Part shown: in pieces, positions 54,164 to 63,072 of the stretch
Numbering within the stretch: position 1 is the first letter of the stretch
How the letters are laid out: every line of letters starts with the position of its first letter
Assembly: GCF_004114975.1 (NCBI RefSeq)
Contig: NZ_CP030052.1
Span: 682,001 to 746,000 of the forward strand
Direction: 5' to 3'
DNA length: 64,000 nucleotides
Source: Bradyrhizobium guangdongense
GTDB taxonomy: Bacteria > Pseudomonadota > Alphaproteobacteria > Rhizobiales > Xanthobacteraceae
Position numbers and translations under genes: made by a program
Notes under the pieces: model-generated
What the model was told of the DNA's origin: nothing
Seen by the model: only the letters and a program-made list of their open reading frames with translations
Databases searched by the model: none

Positions 54164-54591
54164 GCACTCCAATCCCAATCGCGATCTAATACATCGCTGG
54201 CGCGAAGCCTATCCTGCACTAGAAAAAGCGAATCCTTCCACTCCCTCCGTGTTGGTTCGAACCAACAGGCTCGGCATTCAAAGCTCGGGATTTGCTGCAG
54301 GTGAGATCCAACCCAGCCGACGATCGATGCGCAGAATTCCTCCGGGAATGGCGCCGCCGTCAGCCCCGGTGCTCTTATTCCACGAACGCCGCGCGTGGAG
54401 ACCGGCAACATTGGCACCGGGTATGTGGACCGCGGCTTACCAGCAGCCTCCGGCCTCTCTACGGCGCTGTGGGGGGCGCGTTCGGCCTCCGGCTGCTGCG
54501 CTAACGCGCCATCCTTCGGATGGGAAATCCGCTCCGCCGGCATGCCAAGCGCAGCGGTCTTTCTGAGGAGACAGTCGAAGGCCAGCTTCAT
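54154..54591 (-). CDS. Hypothetical protein upstream of mobC
   Basis: The 145-residue frame starts at ATG 54591, overlapping the stop of the previous gene (ATGA), and ends ten bases into mobC. The Pro/Ala-rich middle looks disordered; the end ECRACWFEPTRREWKDSLFL has two Cys residues. Coupling to its neighbours supports it being real, though it has no known family. The 18-base palindrome at 54250-54267 lies in it. Confidence 0.45.
   Translation of the reverse strand: MKLAFDCLLRKTAALGMPAERISHPKDGALAQQPEAERAPHSAVERPEAAGKPRSTYPVPMLPVSTRGVRGIRAPGLTAAPFPEEFCASIVGWVGSHLQQIPSFECRACWFEPTRREWKDSLFLVQDRLRASDVLDRDWDWSAWL
54250..54267. promoter_or_regulatory. Perfect 18-bp palindrome near mobC, possible oriT part
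   Basis: TGTTGGTTCGAACCAACA reads identically on both strands. It lies about 90 bases upstream of the mobC start, where oriT regions of mobilizable elements often occur. It also lies inside a predicted gene, so it could be coincidence. Confidence 0.4.
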
Positions 54592-55085
54592 GCGAAAATG
54601 ATCTCTTCGATGGTGATGGTCGATGCCGGCACCTCTTCCACTTCTTCTGCGCCATCGACCAACAGCACGGCATGGCGTGAGCCTTGAGACGCGAGCCGAT
54701 CGACGAGAAGACAGCCCGCGCGATCTTGGTGGCGCACTCTGATCGTCACTGACGAACTCATTCGCTCATTTCGATGGACGGAAGACCTGGAGCTCTTCTC
54801 CGCGGCCGCCGTTACACGGTCTCTCTCTATGGGTCGCAATGCTACTTGCGGTGCGATCGGGCCTCGCGCCGATTGAGCTCCAGCGGCACCTTCGCTATCA
54901 GCATGGGAGCCCCCAACTCCGCTACGAATTTTGCGAGCCAGCTGGCGGGCGTGGGCGTCGGTGAAGCTCTCCTGTGCTGCACATATGGTCTCGACGGCGT
55001 TGGGCTGCTCACGCCAAGCCTGGTAGAGTTCATACACTGCACGGATTGACGAGCCCGCAAGCTTCGACCGGAGAAATTCCGGCAT
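54588..55085 (-). CDS. Hypothetical protein, first gene of the mob operon
   Basis: The 165-residue protein starts at ATG 55085. It has a helical N-terminus (SSIRAVYELYQAWREQPNAV, ARQLARKIRSG) and an end with MSSSVTIRVRHQDRAGCLLV. No family is recognised. It is followed with a four-base overlap by the next small gene, then mobC and mobA, so the four genes form one coupled operon. The upstream side is bounded by an IS91-type fragment. Confidence 0.5.
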   Translation of the reverse strand: MPEFLRSKLAGSSIRAVYELYQAWREQPNAVETICAAQESFTDAHARQLARKIRSGVGGSHADSEGAAGAQSARGPIAPQVALRPIERDRVTAAAEKSSRSSVHRNERMSSSVTIRVRHQDRAGCLLVDRLASQGSRHAVLLVDGAEEVEEVPASTITIEEIIFA

Positions 55086-55128
55086 ACCAGGCGGCGGGAT
55101 CGCTCCTGATGGAAGCTGGGTTCATTGT

Positions 55129-55779
55129 CGCCCCGGCTTCTTCCTTCCCGTTCGCGTGCTATCACGATTGCATCGTCGGCTATTCCTGGAGCGCCTGCAG
55201 GCGGCGTTCGATGGCACCAAGCTCCAGTTGTTCGGCCATCTCGCGCACCTCGTCGAGCCAGCGGCATTCGCCCGCCATCTAAACGCCCTCCGCAAGGTCG
55301 AGTGGGTCGTCTACGCCAAGCGTCCCTTCGGCGGACCAGAACAGGTTCTGACTTATCTCGGGCGCTACACTCATCGCGTTGCGATCGCCAACGGCCGGCT
55401 TCTTACCTGTGAGCAGGGCCACGTCCGCTTCCGGTGGAAAGATTATCGCGCCGGGAACAAATCCAAAGTAATGACGCTCGACACTGAGGAGTTCCTTCGT
55501 CACTTTCTGCTTCACATATTGCCGAAGGGGTTCCGCCGCATCCGTCATTTTGGTTTCCTGGCGAACGCCTGCCGCGCCGCCAAACTCGCGCGCATCCGAG
55601 CGGCACTTGAAGCCCCGCAGCCACCTCCGCCTGCCGAAGCTGTCGACTATCGTGAGCGCTGCGCCATCCTCCTTGGTCACCGCCTCGACGTGTGCCCCAT
55701 CTGCGGAGGCCGCATGGTCGAGATTGGGCCTGCGCCGCGTGCGCCGCCGCGACGCGCACCTCGCTGCGATACATCATGA
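55129..55779 (+). mobile_element. IS91-family transposase, C-terminal fragment
   Basis: The frame from about 55129 includes LFLERLQAAFDGTKLQLFGH, VYAKRPFGGPEQVLTYLGRY, THRVAIANGRLL, RFRWKDYRAG and a C-terminal CPICGGRMVEIG zinc motif. This is the end of a Y2-type IS91 transposase. The catalytic His and Tyr of the N-terminal half are missing, so it is dead, and its left junction near 55128 marks a rearrangement. Confidence 0.85.
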
Positions 55780-55892
55780 CCGACTACCTCGACTTATTCG
55801 CTCCCACTGCACGTCAAGCGACGCAGCAGCGCGCGCGGGAGGGACCTGTGGGCCGGTGGGGCGATCGGGCGCGCGGTGGTCACGCGTTTGTC

Positions 55893-57098
55893 CTATCGTC
55901 GGCCCGCCGGCGCAAGCTGTCGCCTCACCTCCGAGGACACGACCGCCGTGAGCTCCTCGTTCAACTGCGCCGCGATTGAATTTGCCACCCGCAGATTCTC
56001 TTCCTTCTTAGTGGCGGCCAGACGTTGCGCTTGCTGAAACACTGAGGCTGCGAAAGCAACCGCGGCGTGTTCCTCCGCTTGCCCACCACTATTATTGAGT
56101 TCGGCGGGGAGCTCGAACGATCCTCCCGTCTTGCCGTCCAGAAAATCCCAGCAGGTCCGAAATAAGTGGCGATAGCCTTGGGTTGCTTCCGGCCCCCTAT
56201 CGACGACGCCGGCTTGCTTTGCGTACTGAAAATCCCGCTCATAACCGAGCTCTGTCAAGAGCTTCGCCCCAACCAGGTCGGTCACGACTTGCATCTCTTC
56301 GATGCTCAAGTCAGTTTGCCAAGCCTCCACTGAGCGGTCATCGACGGCCTTTCGCTCCAGGATCTTGCGATCTCCGAAAGTGCTGGAGCGGAGATAGTCC
56401 GTCTGCCCCCCCGGCGCCGATCCCGTCTCGGTCGGAGTGTAACCGAGGCCGGCAAGCACGCGCCGAATTTCGTCATCGGGGTGCGCCACAAGGGTCTCAT
56501 AGTGGACCACCTGCGTCTGAGGTCGACTGCGGTATGCTGCTAGCGCAGGCAGGCCCAGGACAAGATCTGCGAGAGAAGATGCGATCGCGGGCGTGGGCTG
56601 GCCCAACGCGATATCGGCGAGACACGATGCGATGGCGGGCGGGGAACTTGCGGCCAGCAGAGGGACGCCCCATGTCGTCTTCAGTGATGCGGCGATGGCG
56701 TAGGGGTTACGCATGAGAACGAGACGCGGTGCTTCCGGATAAAGGGAATCCAAAAAGTCGAGCACCGTCCAATAGCGCGGCGTCTTGTCTATGAGAGTGC
56801 GTTTGCCTGCAGCAGCTAAATACTGGCAATAAGCTGCATCGGAAAAAGCGCGGGTAACGATCATCCGATCTATTCGCCCCAAGAACTGCGAGGTTGCGCT
56901 TTGAACCAATGATGCGCCGGCTGGGTGGCGGTGGTCGACTTTACCGAAGGCCTCAAGTGCCAACATGAGCCACGGTTCAGGCGGAGCCAAAATATCCGGG
57001 TGCCGCTGCAGCAAATGCGCTAGCAGCGTCGTCCCCGAGCGGGGAAGACCGAGCAAAAAGCACACCGCAGGCGCATGGCTTACATCGCGGTTCATCAT
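55893..57098 (-). CDS. noeE: NoeE-like Nod-factor sulfotransferase
   Basis: The 401-residue protein begins with the PAPS-binding motif FLLGLPRSGTTLLAHLLQRH and continues with APPEPWLMLALEAFG, DKTPRYWTVLDFLDSLYP and LVLMRNPYAIAASL. It is like NoeE of Sinorhizobium fredii NGR234, which adds sulfate to the fucose of Nod factors and alters legume host range. A nod-box-like element lies about 650 bases upstream. An extra 16-residue repeat appears near residue 150 (PAIASCLADIALGQPT followed by PAIASSLADLVLGLPA). Double ATG at 57096-57098 and 57093-57095. Confidence 0.85.
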   Translation of the reverse strand: MMNRDVSHAPAVCFLLGLPRSGTTLLAHLLQRHPDILAPPEPWLMLALEAFGKVDHRHPAGASLVQSATSQFLGRIDRMIVTRAFSDAAYCQYLAAAGKRTLIDKTPRYWTVLDFLDSLYPEAPRLVLMRNPYAIAASLKTTWGVPLLAASSPPAIASCLADIALGQPTPAIASSLADLVLGLPALAAYRSRPQTQVVHYETLVAHPDDEIRRVLAGLGYTPTETGSAPGGQTDYLRSSTFGDRKILERKAVDDRSVEAWQTDLSIEEMQVVTDLVGAKLLTELGYERDFQYAKQAGVVDRGPEATQGYRHLFRTCWDFLDGKTGGSFELPAELNNSGGQAEEHAAVAFAASVFQQAQRLAATKKEENLRVANSIAAQLNEELTAVVSSEVRRQLAPAGRR

Positions 57099-57744
57099 TC
57101 AACAGCCTATCTTGGACAGACCGAGCGTCCGTCTTAAAACCTTCGTCCGGTAGAAAGAGACAACACCAGCAATGGCAATCCAGATAGGGTCAACCATCCC
57201 TATCCTCAGATGACGTGACATCCGCGAGGATGACATCATGCCGCGACAACATTCGATGGCCCTTGTGGCAGCTTTGGCTTGTTCGCTGCATGAGCGCCTA
57301 CTGCGCGCTTCGGATGGACGCGCGCCATCTCCGATTGGCAATGCGTACGTAGATTGCCCGTTGTTCAGGTTTGTTGCAGATAGACCGTAACTCTCATCGA
57401 TCCCATTCGTAGCGGAAATGGAAGACGACCCTATCCCTGTTTCGCATGATCTGGGTGCCATGAATTCAATCCATTTAGCCAGCCACAGCACCGCACCTGA
57501 GATCGGCTGCGCCCAGCTCCTTTCGGGGCCGGAGCCTCCAAGCATCGCCCCGCCGCGCGGAGCTAAGCCATATTGAGACCATCAGAAAAGCTATACCGTG
57601 GTTTATCGGAAATAAGCGGCAAAGCGACCGCGGAAGCCCGTCGCTTCGAGCCGCCACGATGCCATTCCCTCGCCAGCCAAAGAAGACGGTAGCTCATCTC
57701 GATGTCTAAGTGCGCCATCTGAACCCAATATCCGCCATTCGTAG
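57099..57744 (-). other. Long leader between nod box and noeE
   Basis: No certain gene fills the 646 bases. A 148-residue minus-strand frame (57545-57099) ends with its stop directly before the noeE start and has a hydrophobic end (IWIAIAGVVSFYRTKV), but I recognise no family. A 7-bp hairpin GATAGGG/CCCTATC at 57183-57204 lies about 85 bases before noeE. Confidence 0.4.
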
Positions 57745-57792
57745 GATCGGCAAAACTCAATAGTTTTGATGGAGCACATCCATACCGTGGAT
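57745..57792 (-). promoter_or_regulatory. Nod-box-like element upstream of noeE
   Basis: On the minus strand the element reads ATCCA, five bases, TGGATG, six bases, then ATCAAAACTATTGA and GTTTTGCCGATC. It matches the half-site spacing and core of the rhizobial nod box bound by NodD, with one extra base in the final block. The following minus-strand genes lead to noeE. Confidence 0.6.
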
Positions 57793-57996
57793 TGATGGCT
57801 TAACCGGCCAACGGCCTCTGCATCCAAAGAGACACGGCCGTGCTCTGCCTGTCATCTCGCAAGGAACAGAGCAGGGGTGCCGAAATCATTCCCGCATCTT
57901 CGGCATCCCCTTAAGCGCTCTTCTACTCCACACCATCATGCTCGTCGGCACGCGATCAGCCGCGCGAGCCCTCCAGAAGAGCAGGGAGCATCTCAA

Positions 57997-58373
57997 ATGC
58001 CAGACCACCGCCGGCTGCCGCCGCGATACTTGCGGAGCCCCGAAGCGGCACGCTTTCTCGGCCTGTCCGCCGAACTTTGGAAAAGCATCGCACATACGGT
58101 ACGGGGCCGACTTATCGCAAGCTCGGTGGGCTCGAAAACCTCGAAGCCTTGGTGGACCGCGGAGCCAAGAAATCGACCAGCGATCCCGGCACAGGAACGG
58201 TCTTGCTCGCAAAGCGGCAAATACCGCATTCCTTATGTGTCGCGCGCCATGGAAAACTGCCCCCCATATTGCCTCAGATGACAATGTTACCGAAGTCACC
58301 CTGGTGTCTTCTGGATCGACTGCCGCGAGTCGGAGCAAGCCGCTCGCGAAGCTCGCCCCCCAGAGCGCCGTAG
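57997..58373 (+). pseudogene. Excisionase/AlpA-type HTH protein, frameshifted
   Basis: From ATG 57997, MPDHRRLPPRYLRSPEAARFL is the N-terminus of an AlpA/MerR-like protein. The recognition part KHRTYGTGPTYRKLGG, then LEALVDRGAKKST lies one frame over. The break is after LGLSA. Such proteins regulate genes or excision in integrative elements. The frame break makes it non-functional. Confidence 0.6.
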
Positions 58374-58417
58374 CGAGCGAGCGGCTTGCGGTGCTTCAGC
58401 GAAAGAACCTGTCAGGA

Positions 58418-59577
58418 TTAAATACGAAGGCGCGAAGCTTGGACCGATAGTGTGATCTCTGTGTTGCTGATGAGCTGTCGAGCGGCCTTTGATCGCCAAT
58501 TCTTCACCAATCGCTGCACCGTGCGCCGCTGATGGCCGCTGAACCGACCGGGCGCATGCGCTTCCAGCAGGGAGAGAAGATCGACCGCAGACAAGTGCGG
58601 AGCTGCGGCGAGCCATTCCTCGATGATGGGAATGTATGGGTCGAGCATCGATGGCCGACGTGGCACAGGCTTGCGCCGCACATAGCGACGCCGATGAATG
58701 CCTCGCTGCTCACCCTGTTTCCAACCATCGCCGAGCTCTCGGGCAAAGGCCGCCAAATCACTGTGCCCCTGCGCGACAGTCATCGCTGACTTTCCAGCCC
58801 GTTGATCGACACGCTTACCCAACTCATTCTGAGCGTCCCGCATCTGTGCCAGCAATGCCACAGGATCAAGCGTCCGGTAAATCTCCCGCAGCCGACCTTT
58901 GAATGCCTCATTGAGCCTCGGGTGGACCAATGCTTTTTCGTACGGCGTAGCGGGAGGAAGATAGCACTTGATCATCTTGGCACCTTCGCGGTGCTTCTCC
59001 TTCAGCTTAAACGAGGGCTGGAAGAAATTGATGTATAGCCGGGCCGCCGCAAACAGGCGAACCAATGAACGGGCGGCATCAATGCCTTCAAACCGCCCGT
59101 AGCCCACCAGGCGGCGAACGATAGCTCCGTTCTTTTGTTCAACGAATGCCTGATCGTTCTTCTTGTAGGCCCTGGAACGAGTGACTTCGACATCGTGAGA
59201 ACGGCACCACGACACGACCGTGTCGTTCATGAAGGCGCTGTCGTTGTCAAAATCGAGCCCCCGAACGGGCCAGGGAAATAGGTTCTGCGCGCTCGAGAGC
59301 TTCGACCACAAGAGCTGCTTCACGCACAACAAGCGGAAAGCATTCGGTCCACCCGCTGATCTGATCTCGCGCTTTGCGCGCATGCTGATCTTCCCTGCCA
59401 TACCTGCCACCGAACTGATTCGGCAGCTCCGCCCCAGACACGGCAGAGAAGTTGTCCGGTAACATTTTTAGTGAGGCAATGCGGGGGGTCAGTTCCGGAT
59501 GGCGGGAGCCGGTGACCATGTCGAATGACACATGCTCTGCTTGTGGGCAACAGCGCGGTCGACTCGATCTGTTTCAC
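58418..59577 (-). mobile_element. ISNCY/IS481-like transposase remnant
   Basis: The intact frame (59410-58418) has a retroviral-integrase core: VRGLDFDNDSAFMNDTVVSW (second Asp), NDQAFVEQKNGAIVRR (Glu) and a basic C-terminus. The N-terminal part with the first Asp is scattered over other frames up to 59577. It is an inactive transposase copy. Confidence 0.75.
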
Positions 59578-59646
59578 TCATTCCCGGCGATCTGGCGCCG
59601 CACGGATCCACGCCTCGCTTGAATAGCAACTGATGGAGCATTTCTA

Positions 59647-60072
59647 TTATGGAGTTCGGTTGATCTCTCCTACTGAAACCATGACACTATTTAAATTCGC
59701 ATAATTAATTATGGAATACTTTCGCAATTCTTGGAATATGGTCGAGTATGATCTCGGATTACTTTGATATACTTCCACTGACATTTTGTCCAGATCAGCC
59801 GACTTGTGGCGTGTCGCACGCCGGCTCCGAGCCCGGAAAGTGCCGCTGGACGTAACCGCGACGGGCGTTGCGCCTGAGCCAGGACTCAAGAGCCTCGACG
59901 GCTTGAACAGATCGAGTCGCCGTCGACCGCGCCCACCGAGACGGCCCCATTCGCGCACCAATGCCGTATCGCCAAAGAGCGTCGGCTCAATCGTGAGCAC
60001 ATAGAACCGCGCCATGTTACGGGCCGGATCGCGACGCTCGAGCACGAGATATTGCACGGTGAGTTCGGACAT
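59647..60072 (-). pseudogene. WGR-domain protein, copy 2, altered by a small deletion
   Basis: The first 56 residues equal copy 1 (MSELTVQYLVLERRDPARNM to GRRRLDLF). A deletion of about 13 bases near 59902-59915 relative to copy 1 shifts the frame, replacing the C-terminal DGHAQAVEALECWLRRKTSR with an unrelated longer tail. The WGR core is still complete, so partial function is possible. Confidence 0.7.
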
Positions 60073-60162
60073 GCGCCAGAATCGCAGCCGCCGAATCGAC
60101 CGTCCAATTAAATAAATGAATCGATCAGCGCCAACGATTCAAAAATTTCATGCTGACAACGA
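59696..60162 (+). repeat. Long direct repeat, copy 2 (contains WGR gene)
   Basis: It corresponds to 24639-25107 in the same orientation. Its left end has TTCGCATAAT, a two-base spacer and ATTATGGAA at 59696-59716, a dyad close to that in copy 1. Confidence 0.75.
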
Positions 60163-60476
60163 GACAGGTCGCGGCGAGGCTCGCGATGGGCGACTGAGCT
60201 GAGGCGCGCTCCGGCCTCGCTGGGTGGCAGCGTCTCCCCTGGAGAAGCCGTCTGAACAAGTTGCCATCGCATGGCCGCCAGGTAAATGGAGGGTTTCCTC
60301 CTCCGACCCCATGCGTTGCGCAAGACTTTCTCGACTTGCGCGACGAGCTTCGCCCTGTGCTCGGCAGGCAGTTTGTCCAGATTGATCTGCTTCCAGCGTA
60401 TAGCCGGCAGGTCCGCCGCGCCAGGGACGCCCAGCAGGCTCCAATCCGGCTCGCCGCGCTTGAGGTCCGCCATCAC
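60108..60476 (-). pseudogene. Possible C-terminal fragment of a nucleotidyltransferase toxin
   Basis: The frame reads MADLKRGEPDWSLLGVPGAA, then LPAIRWKQINLDKLPAEHRA, a phrase I associate with AbiEii-type protein ends in bradyrhizobia. The catalytic N-terminal part is absent upstream. The rest of the frame runs into the WGR repeat and lacks similarity. Confidence 0.35.
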
Positions 60477-60556
60477 GGCGAATGCGCAGGAGACATCGAT
60501 ATATTCTTCTCAACGGCTGCCTTCTCTGGATCCCAAACTAGAATCCAACACTGACC

Positions 60557-61231
60557 TTATCGGAATGCTTTGCGAGCTACCTTTTCAAGGTCTGCGGCCG
60601 CACTTGACGACCAGCCGTTCCGCTGAGCCCATCGGCGGACCTCAACTGGATCAAACGAATGCCCTTCCTGACGCAGCTGCGCGATTGTGCGCTCTGCGTG
60701 TTTCTTGTCTGAGGGATGATTGAGACCCGTACCCAAATTGACGGCTTGGGTCAGGCTCTGCAGCGCCTCCTCCACGGGCTCGGGCAAACTAACGGTCGGT
60801 GCCGGTGCAGTAGTGGCTCCTACGATCTGAGCTCCCCATGTCGCTCGCCAGTTTTTGCCGTCGGTATCGTTCCAAGGAAGGTAGACGATCGCTTGCGCGC
60901 CGATCGCATCGTCCAGCTTGTTCATGTCTTTGTCCGAGATGTGGCCGCCGATCAGCAGCCCATCTGACCAACTCCCCCGGGAGGTCTGCGCACTTTCCAA
61001 CTTCATCTGAACGCCCTGCGCCACCAGAACGGGTTGCCCCTTGACGAGCGCCTTTACGACGTTCGGTCCGAGGAATTCGGCCACGATGGTCCGATCGAAG
61101 CCGCCCTTCTGCGGCACCACCAACGTCACGCTGGAGATATTCCTTTCCTTGCAAATTTCGAGGACGCTCTTGAAAGCGAGCCGGACCTGGTCCGGCGACC
61201 GCTCAACGACATATCGCGCGACTGATGCCAC
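60557..61231 (-). CDS. Hypothetical protein downstream of the exonuclease operon
   Basis: The 224-residue protein has an alpha/beta N-terminal half (SSVTLVVPQKGGFDRTIVAE, VYLPWNDTDGKNW, ATWGAQIVG) and a helical C-terminus ending QLRQEGHSFDPVEVRRWAQR. I know no family for it. It lies 123 bases after the exonuclease gene on the same strand, so it may or may not be part of that operon. Confidence 0.6.
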   Translation of the reverse strand: MASVARYVVERSPDQVRLAFKSVLEICKERNISSVTLVVPQKGGFDRTIVAEFLGPNVVKALVKGQPVLVAQGVQMKLESAQTSRGSWSDGLLIGGHISDKDMNKLDDAIGAQAIVYLPWNDTDGKNWRATWGAQIVGATTAPAPTVSLPEPVEEALQSLTQAVNLGTGLNHPSDKKHAERTIAQLRQEGHSFDPVEVRRWAQRNGWSSSAAADLEKVARKAFR

Positions 61232-61354
61232 CTATTGTTCCCCTTTAATAGAAAAGCGACCGATCAAACGTAGTTGCTTTGCAAAAAGTTGCATCGCGAA
61301 TGCGAGTGGTCCTTCGACAATGAGCGAGCGTCGCTTCATGTCTCCCGCCATGCT

Positions 61355-61909
61355 CTACCGATTTCCCAAGAGCTTGGTTCGAATGAGACTGAATAACTCG
61401 GCCTGATACTGCGCATCATGCAGGGCCTGATGATCGCCCTTCAACCGAGGCGACAGGCGCTCCGTCATTTTGCTCGATCGCGTATCGGCCCAATCGCACC
61501 CCGTCGCACCCATGAAAAGCGCCTTGATGTCCAAAGCCGTGAACCCGAATGGATTATCGCCCGTGAACCGATGGAAATAATAATTTACGAATGACCAATC
61601 GAACGGCGCGTTGAGCCCGACGAAGACGACCGAGCCGTCTTTTTCAACAAGCGCGTCGAGCCACTGCGCGAAGGCCCGCATCGCCTCCGCCGGTTCGAGC
61701 CCGTTCTTGGCAAGCTCATCCAGCGACAGGCCGGAAACCTGCAGGGCTTTCGGATCGGCATTGCGATTGATCGGCTTCAATTCGCAGGAGAAGGTCTTTG
61801 CCGGATCGTTGACAACGCAGGCGCCGATCGACAGAAGGCTGTACTCACCGGGGATCGGCCCGGCGGTTTCAACGTCGACTGAGACGAACACTTCGGTTTT
61901 ACGCCTCAT
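61355..61909 (-). CDS. DnaQ-like 3'-5' exonuclease (DEDDh)
   Basis: The 184-residue protein shows the exonuclease motifs FVSVDVETAGPIPGEYSLLS (Asp-x-Glu), GLNAPFDWSFVNYYF (Asp) and HQALHDAQYQAELF (His-x4-Asp). DEDDh exonucleases of this size accompany some CBASS operons (sometimes called Cap18), where they may degrade nucleic acid or signals. The ATG at 61909 overlaps the stop of the SLOG/TIR-like gene by four bases. This makes it the third gene of a coupled operon. Confidence 0.85.
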   Translation of the reverse strand: MRRKTEVFVSVDVETAGPIPGEYSLLSIGACVVNDPAKTFSCELKPINRNADPKALQVSGLSLDELAKNGLEPAEAMRAFAQWLDALVEKDGSVVFVGLNAPFDWSFVNYYFHRFTGDNPFGFTALDIKALFMGATGCDWADTRSSKMTERLSPRLKGDHQALHDAQYQAELFSLIRTKLLGNR

Positions 61910-63072
61910 GAGATCAATGGCTCCGCCGGCACGAGCGAGGGTCGCGTGCGGATCGCCTGCCAATGTTCGCGGAAGGCGCGCCGGCGATCCTCGGCCGCGC
62001 CGCTGTTCTTCCAATGCAGGCCAGAGAGCGTGGTGATGTCAAACGGCAGGTCCGAGCCCTCACGCGCCGTCACCATAGTAGGCAGCCCGCGACCCAGAGC
62101 ATATCCCAGCTCGAGGAAACAATTCGATCGTCCGCCGGTAATGTCGGCGATCACGACGGCGCTGCGGTGCAACTTGGCGAAGATTTCCTGATCGATACGG
62201 GCATGGTCGTGGGCTTGCCGGCCGTCGATGACGACGAGCCGGTAGCCAAGCTCGTTCTCGATCACCGGCTGCACGACGGTGTCGAAAAAGTCCTGCACGT
62301 CGGCATAGTCCGGCAGCGCCGGATTCAGCAGCCGCACCGCGAAGGCCTTTGGTCTTTCCAGGGACTCGAGCAGGTCGACGAGGACCGCGACGCGATCGGG
62401 GATGGACTGGCGCGGCGGAAACCGGATCTTGTTGAGCCAGTCATGGGCGTCGCCGTCATCCGCAACCTGGAACAGGCGGCGGGTTTGGCTGCTAGTCAAT
62501 CCGAAGCTGTAGAGCCGGCGAGCGCCCGCCGTTTCCGGCGACACGGGAAGATTGAGGGGAATGATCGGCTTTCCGGCATCGTGGTAGAGATTTGCGAGGT
62601 AGAGGACCCCTTCCGTCCCCCCGAGCGCGACAAGAATATCGCCGAAGCGGGCCTGGGCTTCCATGCGCTTGCTGGCCATGTTCCAGTGCGCGGCGTTCTC
62701 GATCTTGACCATTGGCGAGCTGCGCAGCTCGTCCCATAGGTCGGCATACTCAGCCGGGACCTGATCTTCGCTCTTGTGGTGCTGCACGGCGACCGCGAGC
62801 GGGCCCGGAACATTCGCCGGGCGTGACGCGAGGCTCTCCCTGAGCGTCTTCCAGATCAGCCAGTCGAAGCAGATCGGAAGCCCGTCGGATTTGCGCAGAG
62901 GTTCAGCGTCGACAGGCACGACGAAATTCGCACCGCGACGGGCCAATTCCTTGACCAGCGCAGCAACGAGCTCGCGGGCCTGATTGACGTCGGCGGTCGA
63001 GGCGATGGCAAGGTCTTCGACGATGCTGCCGGCAATGTGGATGCGCCGGCCGAACAGAGGGGAGCGCGCCAT
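61906..63072 (-). CDS. SLOG/TIR-like two-domain protein, candidate effector
   Basis: The 388-residue protein has an N-terminal Rossmann-like domain (RIHIAGSIVEDLAIAS, RFGDILVALGGTEGVLYLAN) with a GGTEG loop like SLOG proteins. A C-terminal domain (YRLVVIDGRQ, VVIADITGGRSNCFLELGYA) resembles TIR/2-deoxyribosyltransferase-like folds that bind nucleotides or NAD. The Glu in FLELGYA is a catalytic candidate. It would be an effector that senses or cleaves a nucleotide. The ATG at 63072 overlaps the ATPase stop by one base plus (ATGA). Confidence 0.65.
   Translation of the reverse strand: MARSPLFGRRIHIAGSIVEDLAIASTADVNQARELVAALVKELARRGANFVVPVDAEPLRKSDGLPICFDWLIWKTLRESLASRPANVPGPLAVAVQHHKSEDQVPAEYADLWDELRSSPMVKIENAAHWNMASKRMEAQARFGDILVALGGTEGVLYLANLYHDAGKPIIPLNLPVSPETAGARRLYSFGLTSSQTRRLFQVADDGDAHDWLNKIRFPPRQSIPDRVAVLVDLLESLERPKAFAVRLLNPALPDYADVQDFFDTVVQPVIENELGYRLVVIDGRQAHDHARIDQEIFAKLHRSAVVIADITGGRSNCFLELGYALGRGLPTMVTAREGSDLPFDITTLSGLHWKNSGAAEDRRRAFREHWQAIRTRPSLVPAEPLIS

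Noticed and set aside
54437..54673. A 78-residue minus-strand frame
   Set aside because: Overlaps the two coupled mob-operon genes in another frame with Arg/Ser-rich composition.
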